From Pirellulales bacterium (GTDB lineage Bacteria; Planctomycetota; Planctomycetia; Pirellulales; JALHPA01): DNA of 6,588 nucleotides. The translations under genes and the position numbers were made by a program. Below, piece by piece: positions 1 through 5,584 of this stretch (the first letter of the stretch is position 1; each line of letters opens with the position of its first letter). Under the pieces are notes generated by a model. The model was not told the DNA's origin. It saw nothing but the letters and a program-made list of their open reading frames with translations, and did not search any database. The stretch spans positions 1 through 6,588 of the forward strand of contig JALHPA010000156.1 of the NCBI GenBank assembly GCA_022842745.1, given 5' to 3'.

Positions 1-1051
1 CCTCGTCGGGGACCACAACCTTGAGCCCGGTTTCAAATAGATCTCCGTCCGGCTGCCCCTGGTTCGGAAACATCTCCGCGACGAACTTGTCGTCCTTCTC
101 GATCAGGGCCTTGGAAAGCTGCACCAGGCGGTAACCCATCTGAAACGGGTCCTGGACCACCATAGCATCGATGTCTCCCCGCTCCATCGCGGCAATCGCC
201 AATTCTTCCGCGTCGAATGTGACCACGGTAATGTCCGGCTTTTTCAGTTCGCGGACTACGTCCACGATTGCCGGAGCGTTGTACGACCAGATTCCGACCA
301 GCACTCCCAAATCCGGGTTGTTCAGCAAGGCATTCCGGACATTTTCACGAGCCTTGTCCCGTTTGGCGCCGTCGGCCATGCGGTCAACCTGCTCAAATTT
401 GTCCCCCACCGCAGCGGAAAACCCCTGCATCCGCTCCATCGCGTTCTGCGCACCCAGGTCTCCCACGAACTGCACGTACTTGCCCCCCTGCGGTCGCAAG
501 TTCTTGGCGCAGATACCAAGCTCCCGCCCTCCCTTGATGTTGTCGGTACCTAGATAGAACTGGCGGCAATCACGGAATTTCTGCCGATCGACGTCGTTGT
601 CGACGCAGATCACGTGCACGCCGCTCTGCCGAAGTTTTCGCAACTCGTCACTGACTGCTGAATTGCTGGCGACCATGGGCGAGATCGCTACCGCGGCGAT
701 ATCCGGTTCGGTTTGATATTGCCGCAGCTTACGAATCTGGCCCTCCGGCTTGCCGTCGTTCACGTCCATGTCCGCCGAAAGGCCTACGTCCGCCAGCTTC
801 AAATCCTGCTCCGCTTTCTTGATGCCGGCGCGGGCGGCGTCCCAAAACGGAGAGTTGGTGTTATTGAGGAAGACAATCCGGCGCAATCCACCTTCGGTCC
901 CCGTACTTGTGGCCGACCCACTCCCCGCCGCGGGGCCTTCGCCGCTACCTGTATTCGTGCCTGGCTTACCACCAGATCCGGCATCGCCGCAGCCGCAAAT
1001 CAAAAACACCGCGATCACCGCGGCGAGACTCGATGGAGACTTAAGCAACAT
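1..1051 (-). CDS. ABC-type sugar-binding lipoprotein, C-terminus beyond window edge
   Basis: Probable periplasmic solute-binding component of a ribose/sugar-type ABC importer (periplasmic binding protein type 1, RbsB-like). The frame stays open from the ATG at 1051 to the window edge, giving 350 residues without a stop. Residues 1-20 form a lipoprotein signal: Lys4, a hydrophobic stretch, then a lipobox ICGC with Cys21 as the likely lipidated residue. Residues 22-55 are a Gly/Ser/Thr-rich linker. The binding fold begins near residue 57 with the family-typical NNTNSPFWDAARAGIKKAE, then AVAISPM (121-126), VICVDNDV (147-154), YLGTDNIKGGRELG (166-179), GIWSYNAPA (253-261) and a hinge-type segment TFDAEELAIAAMERGDIDAM (278-297). 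A weak AGGGA precedes the start by 7 bases. Permease and ATPase genes would be expected further left, outside the window. The ligand cannot be read from sequence. Family call is firm; sugar as substrate is inferred. Confidence 0.9.
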   Translation of the reverse strand, partial: MLLKSPSSLAAVIAVFLICGCGDAGSGGKPGTNTGSGEGPAAGSGSATSTGTEGGLRRIVFLNNTNSPFWDAARAGIKKAEQDLKLADVGLSADMDVNDGKPEGQIRKLRQYQTEPDIAAVAISPMVASNSAVSDELRKLRQSGVHVICVDNDVDRQKFRDCRQFYLGTDNIKGGRELGICAKNLRPQGGKYVQFVGDLGAQNAMERMQGFSAAVGDKFEQVDRMADGAKRDKARENVRNALLNNPDLGVLVGIWSYNAPAIVDVVRELKKPDITVVTFDAEELAIAAMERGDIDAMVVQDPFQMGYRLVQLSKALIEKDDKFVAEMFPNQGQPDGDLFETGLKVVVPDE

Positions 1052-1058
1052 GCAATGA

Positions 1059-1063
1059 TCCCT
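1059..1063 (-). promoter_or_regulatory. Weak ribosome binding site of the lipoprotein gene
   Basis: AGGGA on the minus strand, seven bases before the ATG at 1051. It supports this start, as does the lipoprotein signal that begins directly there. Confidence 0.45.
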
Positions 1064-1168
1064 GGCAAAAAACAGCGCACACGAGCCGATTCCCCGACCT
1101 GCTCCCTCAACCAGACCGGCCGACGCAGAGAGAGCGAGATTCAACGAGACGATGCCGACCGAACGTGG

Positions 1169-1197
1169 ATTCTACTTAGCGCGCAGTAGGCCAGCAA
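1169..1197 (-). promoter_or_regulatory. Possible sigma70-type promoter for the lipoprotein gene
   Basis: On the minus strand a TTGCTG (1197-1192) is followed, after 17 bases, by TAGAAT (1174-1169), which differs from the consensus -10 by one base. The -35 is poor. A start near 1162 would give a leader of about 110 bases. This is the only promoter-like arrangement I found in the 228-base gap 1052-1279, which otherwise shows no gene or clear terminator. The gap argues against tight coupling with the flavoprotein gene upstream. Confidence 0.25.
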
Positions 1198-1279
1198 GTG
1201 TTTCGACGGCATGCGCGGTGCGGCTGTCCCGTCAACCCACCCGCCCAATCGCCACCGGCGAGCCATCACGATCTGGCCG

Positions 1280-2500
1280 TCAACTCGGCAGGGATCGAAT
1301 CGAATCGTACAGGTTCAAATCGGCGCGGTCGCCGATGATCGCGAACGTGCGGCGGATTTGGTCCAGGCCAACGCCCATCTCGAAGCCCGGCCGGCGGCCG
1401 AAGCTCTTGGACCCCAGGATGTAATAGTCCGGCTCGAAATTCCGTGGCCCGGCCTCGGGCACGGGGGGCACGGCCTCCTGCGTGGCATGGTGTTCCGCCA
1501 CCTGCAATTCGGAATGGATCGCGCGCGGGCGATGGCCGACGCAGGCCAGAATTCGAGCGAACTCAAACTCTCCCCCTCGCTTCCCAGAAAGGTGGACCGT
1601 CAGTCCGTCGGGATGCGGGTCGATCCGTTCCACAGTTACTCCGGGAAAATGCACCACGCGGTCGCCTGCATGCCCGGCCGCCAGCCGATTGGCCTCGACT
1701 GCCAAGCGGTCGCGGGAGGAAAAAGGATCGTGCGGAGTTTGGGAAATCGGCGCCGCGTCGCGCGGGGGGGACTCGTCCCGCGTGATCCAGGTCACCTGGG
1801 TATAGGGCGCCTCGTGCGCGAGTTCGGCCAGCGCCAACGCACACGTCGCCGCCGAGTGCCCCGCGCCGATCAACAGCGTATGGACGTGCGCATATTTCTC
1901 GCGGTCCCGCCCCAGAATATCCGGCAGGTCATAGTCGATGCGTCCCCCGGCCGCTTGCTCCCCTGGCGCGGGAATGCCTCCGCGACCAAGCCAGTTGTGA
2001 TCCCGACCAACCCCGGAACAATCGAGCACCGCGTCGGCAATCGCAATCTTTTCTTCCTGCCGCTCTCCCGTATGCCGGACCAACAGGCGAAAATCCGAAT
2101 CGGCCCGCCGATCGTCCCCCGGCAAGTCGTACTTGAGCGATCCTTCGCGGCCGATATGCGTCACTTCGCATCGCTCGCGCAGGCAACCATCGAGCAGGTC
2201 CGTCGCCGCTAAGGGAGCGTAATAATGATTCAGAAGTTCCGCCCGGCCGAGGAGGGCATCCTCTGGGGGGGGGCGCCAATCGCGATCGTGGGCCGCAAGC
2301 GCGGCCAGGGCCAGCGAAGAGCGTATCGCCGAAAAGGGTACCAGTCCCGGCACATGGGACCATTCCCGCAGCCGTTCGCACAGTCTGGCCCGCTCGAAAA
2401 TCTCCACTTCATACCCAAGAAATCGGGCGTAGAGCGCCGCTTCCAAACCAATCGGTCCGGCGCCAATCACCGCAATGCGAGCGGGGCTGTCGATGGCCAA
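1280..2500 (-). CDS. FAD/NAD(P)H-dependent flavoprotein oxidoreductase
   Basis: A 406-residue two-dinucleotide-binding-domain flavoprotein, of the broad pyridine-nucleotide oxidoreductase/FMO-like group; the substrate is unknown. Seen: an N-terminal FAD Rossmann motif GAGPIGLEAA (13-22) with Glu36 after the second strand, as expected for the FAD ribose; VLDCSGVG (158-165), resembling the second FAD contact; a second Rossmann motif GAGHSAATCA (212-221) for NAD(P)H, with Arg241 after the next strand perhaps favouring NADPH; CVGHRPR (320-326); and a C-terminal GSKSFGRRPGFEMGVGLDQIR (363-383), typical of the FAD-closing region of this family. There is no CxxC redox pair, so it is not a thioredoxin reductase. 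The start is TTG: it sits just before the Rossmann strand and has AGGAG nine bases upstream, and no in-frame ATG is better placed. A nine-C tract (sense strand) encodes Pro77-Pro79. It is divergent from cheB and may share transcription with the lipoprotein gene. No signal peptide, so cytoplasmic. Confidence 0.85.
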   Translation of the reverse strand: MAIDSPARIAVIGAGPIGLEAALYARFLGYEVEIFERARLCERLREWSHVPGLVPFSAIRSSLALAALAAHDRDWRPPPEDALLGRAELLNHYYAPLAATDLLDGCLRERCEVTHIGREGSLKYDLPGDDRRADSDFRLLVRHTGERQEEKIAIADAVLDCSGVGRDHNWLGRGGIPAPGEQAAGGRIDYDLPDILGRDREKYAHVHTLLIGAGHSAATCALALAELAHEAPYTQVTWITRDESPPRDAAPISQTPHDPFSSRDRLAVEANRLAAGHAGDRVVHFPGVTVERIDPHPDGLTVHLSGKRGGEFEFARILACVGHRPRAIHSELQVAEHHATQEAVPPVPEAGPRNFEPDYYILGSKSFGRRPGFEMGVGLDQIRRTFAIIGDRADLNLYDSIRSLPS

Positions 2501-2509
2501 AGGATAACA

Positions 2510-2514
2510 CTCCT
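2510..2514 (-). promoter_or_regulatory. Ribosome binding site that decides the TTG start
   Basis: AGGAG on the minus strand, nine bases upstream of the TTG at 2500-2498. It is the best Shine-Dalgarno match in the window and is the main reason for accepting a TTG start for the flavoprotein gene. Confidence 0.6.
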
Positions 2515-2622
2515 GCAGATCGTAAGGTCCATGCGGTTTCTGCCAACCCCGCCGACACGGTCGGACTACTTCGGAACACTGTGGGCCTTACCAACCGGCC
2601 TTCAACGTATCACAGACGACCT

Positions 2623-2637
2623 ACGCTTGAGAAGCGT
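2623..2637. repeat. Inverted repeat in the flavoprotein-cheB divergent spacer
   Basis: ACGCTT-GAG-AAGCGT, a perfect 6-base inverted repeat with a 3-base centre, 60 bases before the cheB start. A smaller one, CCGAC-ACG-GTCGG, lies at 2552-2564. Both sit in the 196-base spacer 2501-2696, where I find no convincing promoter for either gene. They may be operator half-sites or chance palindromes. Confidence 0.3.
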
Positions 2638-2696
2638 GCCATTGGGGCAGGCAGGGCATAACCAGCGAAGCAACGCCCCCAACATCAAAGAATTGA

Positions 2697-3824
2697 ATGA
2701 ATATGCATGCAATCCGGGTCCTGGTGGTCGATGATTCGGCCCTAATGCGGGAAATGATCGGCGACGCAATCCGCGATGCGAGCGGTATGGAATTGGTTGG
2801 CGCCGCCGCCGACGGCCAGAAAGCCCTGGAAATGCTAGACCGCGTCCAGCCGGACGTTGTTACCTTGGACGTTCAGATGCCTCGCATGGGGGGGCTGGAA
2901 ACCCTGGAGGCCATTCTCGCCCGTCGCCCCCTCCCCGTCATCATGGTCAGTTCGCTGACGCAAGTCGGGGCCTCCGTGTCGCTCGATGCGTTGGACAAAG
3001 GGGCCATGGACTATGTCGGTAAACCAGAATCGCCCCAGGCCGCCCAAACGGTGCTACGCGACGAATTGATTCGCAAAATCCGCGCGATGGCCGGCATCGA
3101 CGTCCGGCGGATGCTGCGGGTCCGCACGGAGCGCGCCGAACGCGTCAAGCAGCGGGTGGCCGATATGACCGCTCAGGCCGCTGCGCCCGCGGCAACCCTT
3201 TCCGAAGCAGGGGCGGCGGAATTCACCGACAAGTGCATCGCCCTTGGCATTTCGACGGGCGGGCCTCCGGCGCTAACGACCCTGTTTGAATCCCTGCAGT
3301 CCCCGCTGCCTCCCCTCGTCATCGTCCAGCACATGCCAGCCCAGTTTACCAAGCCTTTTGCCTGGCGGCTGAACAGCATCTCCAAACTAACCGTCAAAGA
3401 AGCGGAGACGGGGGATGCGCTGCGGCCGAATTGCGCCTACATTGCGCCCGGCGGCCGGCACTTGCGCCTGGAGAAATCCGGCCGCAGCGCCAAAATCACG
3501 ATCGTCGATAGCGACCCCGTGAGCGGACACCGACCATCGGTCGATGTGATGATGAAAGATGCGGCCGAAATCTTCGGCAACCGCTGCTTGGGAATCGTAA
3601 TGACCGGAATGGGACGCGACGGCGCCGACGGCTGCAAGGCGATTCGCGCCGCCGGGGGATACGTACTGGGCCAGGATGAGGACTCGTCCGACGTGTACGG
3701 AATGAACAAGGTCGCCTACGTCGAGGGAGGCGTCGATCGACAGTTTTCGCTCGACGAAGCAGTGGGCACAATCATGCTCCAAGCGCGGCGGCTGTTCGGG
3801 CGCTCCTTGGCCGGGGCGTGCTAA
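2697..3824 (+). CDS. cheB: Chemotaxis response regulator / protein-glutamate methylesterase-deaminase CheB
   Basis: CheB removes methyl groups from glutamates of chemoreceptors (and deamidates glutamines); phosphorylation of its receiver domain by CheA activates it. The 375 residues carry an N-terminal receiver (about 6-125) with the acidic pair Asp12/Asp13, phospho-acceptor Asp58 in VVTLDVQMPRMGG, Ser85/Ser86 and Lys109 in GKP. A linker of about 50 residues rich in Arg, Glu and Ala follows. The methylesterase domain (about 178-370) has all three catalytic residues by family comparison: Ser186 in GISTGG, His212 in VQHMP, Asp308 in TGMGRDGADG. The length is slightly above the roughly 350 residues usual for CheB. 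A second ATG at residue 3 is an equally possible start; no clear Shine-Dalgarno is seen. No cheR, cheA, cheW or receptor gene lies in the window, so the partner system is unknown. It is cytoplasmic. Confidence 0.96.
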   Translation: MNMHAIRVLVVDDSALMREMIGDAIRDASGMELVGAAADGQKALEMLDRVQPDVVTLDVQMPRMGGLETLEAILARRPLPVIMVSSLTQVGASVSLDALDKGAMDYVGKPESPQAAQTVLRDELIRKIRAMAGIDVRRMLRVRTERAERVKQRVADMTAQAAAPAATLSEAGAAEFTDKCIALGISTGGPPALTTLFESLQSPLPPLVIVQHMPAQFTKPFAWRLNSISKLTVKEAETGDALRPNCAYIAPGGRHLRLEKSGRSAKITIVDSDPVSGHRPSVDVMMKDAAEIFGNRCLGIVMTGMGRDGADGCKAIRAAGGYVLGQDEDSSDVYGMNKVAYVEGGVDRQFSLDEAVGTIMLQARRLFGRSLAGAC

Positions 3825-3826
3825 AC

Positions 3827-3852
3827 GGGCGTCTCCGCGCCCCGGCACGCCC
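3827..3852 (+). terminator. Possible hairpin after cheB, no U-tract
   Basis: GGGCGT (3827-3832) pairs with ACGCCC (3847-3852) across a 14-base loop, beginning two bases after the cheB stop and inside the 74-base space between two convergent genes. There is no run of T on either side, so it is at best a weak intrinsic terminator. Confidence 0.2.
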
Positions 3853-3898
3853 AGCCGGTCGGCAGACGGAGTCGAAAACACCCCGAAATGGCGGTCGC

Positions 3899-4810
3899 CT
3901 ACACGTCACACAACCGCACGCCCTGTCCCAAGGATGCGATCGGGTCCTTGCGGGTCGGAATGAATTCTTGTCCGACGTACCCCTTGTACCCTGTCTCCAA
4001 AATCGCCCGCATGATCGGCGGATAGTTGATCTCTTGCGTATCGTCGATTTCGTTGCGGCCCGGGTTGCCGGCGGTATGGTAATGGCCGATGTAATCGTGG
4101 AACTGCTTGATACGGGCGATCACGTCTCCCTGCATGATCTGCACGTGGTAAATGTCGAACAGCATCTTCAGCCGCTCGCTGCCGACTCGCTTGCAGATTT
4201 CGACGCCCCATTCGATCGAGTCGCACATGTAGTCCGGATGCCCCTTCATCTCGGTGGCGACGCGCGAGTTAAGCATTTCCAGGCAGAGCGTGACCCGCTT
4301 CTTTTCCGCGTGCCCGACGATCTTCTTCAGCCCCTCGACCATGTTCTTTTGGCCCACATCCATATCCAAACCGCGGCGGAAGCCAGAGAACGTGATCACG
4401 CTGGGAAATCCGGCCTCGCTGGTCGCGTCGATGCTCTCGTGCAGGGCGGCCAGGCACTCGGCGTGCTCTTCCGTATGGGCGAATCCCTTGGCAAACCCGT
4501 GGCTGGGGCTGATCGCGCATGCCAGGCCATGTTTCTTGAGCGTCGGCCAATCCCGCGGCGCCACCAGCTCCACCGACTTCAGCCCCATCCGCGCGGCAGC
4601 CGCCGCCAAGGCCTCCACCGTCATCGGCTGGAAGCACCAGTGGACGACCGATTGTTGAATGCGGCCGTTGGCGACCCGGTAGTTGCCCTCTTCGGCCACC
4701 GCGGGCTGGCCCGAGACCGCCAGGGCCGCGACGCCTGCCGTCGCCAGCAGTGCCCGGCGGGAAACGGTTGCATGGTCGGTGTCGGGAAGTTCTTGATCGT
4801 TGCGCGTCAT
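3899..4810 (-). CDS. Tat-exported hydroxypyruvate isomerase-family TIM-barrel protein
   Basis: A 303-residue xylose-isomerase-like TIM barrel. Its closest recognisable pattern is hydroxypyruvate isomerase (Hyi, hydroxypyruvate to tartronate semialdehyde). Residues 1-39 form a twin-arginine signal: SRRALLATAG (17-26), a hydrophobic Ala/Val stretch, and a likely cut after AVA (37-39). That leaves about 264 residues, close to the 258 of E. coli Hyi. Probable metal and catalytic residues: Glu178 in CLEMLNSR, Asp219 in FDIYHVQIMQGD, His245 in GHYHTAGNPGR, Glu282 in VGQEFIP. NPGRNEIDDTQEINYP (249-264) matches the Hyi PGRxEPGTGEINY signature. Where Hyi has Gln, this protein has His245, the ligand type of D-tagatose 3-epimerases, so the exact reaction is open. 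The frame is open up to 5050, but the Tat signal and a promoter with its predicted start near 4849 place the start at 4810. No Shine-Dalgarno is seen. The product acts outside the cytoplasm. Confidence 0.9.
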   Translation of the reverse strand: MTRNDQELPDTDHATVSRRALLATAGVAALAVSGQPAVAEEGNYRVANGRIQQSVVHWCFQPMTVEALAAAAARMGLKSVELVAPRDWPTLKKHGLACAISPSHGFAKGFAHTEEHAECLAALHESIDATSEAGFPSVITFSGFRRGLDMDVGQKNMVEGLKKIVGHAEKKRVTLCLEMLNSRVATEMKGHPDYMCDSIEWGVEICKRVGSERLKMLFDIYHVQIMQGDVIARIKQFHDYIGHYHTAGNPGRNEIDDTQEINYPPIMRAILETGYKGYVGQEFIPTRKDPIASLGQGVRLCDV

Positions 4811-4855
4811 GAGAGGAGTGCCAGAAATTGCCGTGGAACAGGGTCGATGCAGGCG

Positions 4856-4884
4856 AATATATCCCGCCGCGTCGGCCGCGGCAA
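4856..4884 (-). promoter_or_regulatory. Sigma70-type promoter of the isomerase-family gene
   Basis: Minus strand: TTGCCG (4884-4879), a 17-base spacer, then TATATT (4861-4856), one mismatch to the -10 consensus. Transcription would start near 4849, leaving a leader of about 39 bases before the ATG at 4810. This excludes the longer frame that opens at 5050. Confidence 0.6.
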
Positions 4885-4887
4885 CGA

Positions 4888-4908
4888 ATCGCCGGCGATC
4901 TTCGATCG
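4888..4908. repeat. Palindromes between two divergent promoters, candidate operator
   Basis: ATCGCCGGCGAT (4888-4899) is a perfect 12-base palindrome. Overlapping it, CGATC-TTC-GATCG (4896-4908) is a perfect 5-base inverted repeat. The pair begins three bases upstream of the -35 of the leftward promoter and lies about 35 bases from the -35 of the rightward promoter. That is a usual place for a regulator that touches both promoters. Chance palindromes are not rare in GC-rich DNA, so function is only inferred. Confidence 0.35.
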
Positions 4909-4943
4909 GCAGCAGCGGCCAAGTCAGCGATTCCTGGAAAAAG

Positions 4944-4972
4944 TTGACCGCCTTCTTCCCGCGTCCTATACT
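4944..4972 (+). promoter_or_regulatory. Strong sigma70-type promoter of the double-ACT gene
   Basis: TTGACC (4944-4949), a 17-base spacer, then TATACT (4967-4972): five of six matches in each hexamer. This is the best promoter in the window. An A-rich GGAAAAAG (4937-4943 region) lies just upstream. A start near 4979 gives a leader of about 70 bases before the ATG at 5049; a short GGGC/GCCC stem at 4993-5005 lies in that leader. Confidence 0.7.
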
Positions 4973-5048
4973 TCGGCCTGCTAGCAACTTTGGGGCGCGG
5001 AGCCCTGGCAATCGCGGGCCGCACGGGGCGTAGAAACGGAATCCCAGC

Positions 5049-5540
5049 ATGAGCTTTGGCGAAGGGGGAGCGACCGATTTCGCGGTGATGCGCGGGCGTA
5101 ACTATCCGAGCATTCGGCAGTTCACCGTGTTTCTAGAGAACCGCGTCGGCCAATTGTTGGAGGTCGTGCGCCGCTTCGAGGGGAGCCGAGTAAAAATTGT
5201 CGCCCTCTCGATCGCCGACGCCGCCGAGTGCTCGTTTGTGCGCCTCTTGCTCAGCCATCCGGAGCAGGGGCGGGAGATTCTCGAGCGGGCAGGACTGGCG
5301 CTCATCGAAAGCGACCTCATTGGCGTCGAACTTCCCGACGGCGACCAGCCGCTGTTGAGTGTTTGCACCGCGCTGCTCCAGGCCGAAGTCAATATCGTTC
5401 AGGCTTACCCCCTGATCGTCCGGCCGCACGGCCGCCCGGCCGTGGCCTTGATGGTGGACAATATCGAGATGGGCATGGAGACCCTGGCCACCAAGGGGTT
5501 CACGATGATCAGCGAGGGAGATCTCGTCGACGACGAGTGA
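5049..5540 (+). CDS. Stand-alone double ACT-domain protein
   Basis: A 163-residue protein made of two ACT domains, the ligand-binding fold that senses amino acids in biosynthetic enzymes. ACT1 spans about residues 23-95: IRQFTVFLENRVGQLLEVV begins with the beta-strand and turn (NRVGQL) that in ACT domains forms the ligand-binding loop. ACT2 spans about 101-158: PLLSVCTALLQAEVNIVQAY, then a strand RPAVALMV and a last helix with IEMGMETLATKGF. There is no catalytic domain. Proteins of this type in planctomycetes are often labelled acetolactate synthase because of the similarity to its small regulatory subunit; I regard that label as unproven, since no large subunit is adjacent. The start at 5049 has only a weak ACGGA eight bases upstream; ATG at 5088 (residue 14) is an alternative and both keep the domains whole. 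It has its own good promoter and is divergent from the isomerase gene. Confidence 0.88.
   Translation: MSFGEGGATDFAVMRGRNYPSIRQFTVFLENRVGQLLEVVRRFEGSRVKIVALSIADAAECSFVRLLLSHPEQGREILERAGLALIESDLIGVELPDGDQPLLSVCTALLQAEVNIVQAYPLIVRPHGRPAVALMVDNIEMGMETLATKGFTMISEGDLVDDE
5523..5537 (+). repeat. Palindrome at the 3' end of the double-ACT gene
   Basis: CTCGTCG-A-CGACGAG: perfect 7-base arms around one base, able to form a 6-base-pair hairpin with a 3-base loop directly before the TGA stop. It is followed by CCCCCCGGGG (5541-5550) rather than a T-run. It encodes Leu-Val-Asp-Asp-Glu, so codon content may explain it. Confidence 0.35.
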
Positions 5541-5564
5541 CCCCCCGGGGAATTTCGCCCAGTA

Positions 5565-5584
5565 AAGCGCAAGGATCGGCGCTT
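5565..5584. terminator. Possible bidirectional terminator hairpin between convergent genes
   Basis: AAGCGC (5565-5570) pairs with GCGCTT (5579-5584) around an 8-base loop. The right arm overlaps the last stop bases of the zinc-ribbon gene, and the hairpin lies 24 bases after the double-ACT stop. The flanks are only mildly T/A-rich (ATT on the plus side, TAC on the minus side), so this is a weak intrinsic terminator candidate. Confidence 0.3.

Noticed and set aside
171..557. Plus-strand frames within 171-1189
   Set aside because: They are antisense to the sugar-binding lipoprotein, which reads without interruption from 1051 to the left edge with family motifs.
1211..2212. Plus-strand open frame of 333 codons
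   Set aside because: It lies wholly inside the flavoprotein gene on the opposite strand, is Arg/Pro-rich and has no recognisable motif; high GC makes such antisense frames common.
2519..2546. TTGGCA-16-TACGAT as a promoter for the flavoprotein gene
   Set aside because: Transcription would start near 2512, inside the ribosome binding site, leaving it no room to work; the spacing is also one base short.
2627..2661. TTGAGA ... CATAAC as a cheB promoter
   Set aside because: The spacer would be 23 bases, too long for a sigma70 promoter.
2225..2734. Plus-strand 169-codon frame running into cheB
   Set aside because: It is antisense to the flavoprotein N-terminus, then crosses the spacer and overlaps the cheB start in another frame; no motif.
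3818..4984. Plus-strand open frame of 388 codons
   Set aside because: It is antisense to the Tat-exported isomerase gene, whose signal peptide and active-site motifs are clear. The translation is Arg/His-rich without domain features, and it overlaps the cheB end.
4811..5050. Eighty-codon N-terminal extension of the isomerase gene
   Set aside because: The predicted promoter for the gene lies inside it, the extension resembles no protein, and the Tat signal begins right after the ATG at 4810.
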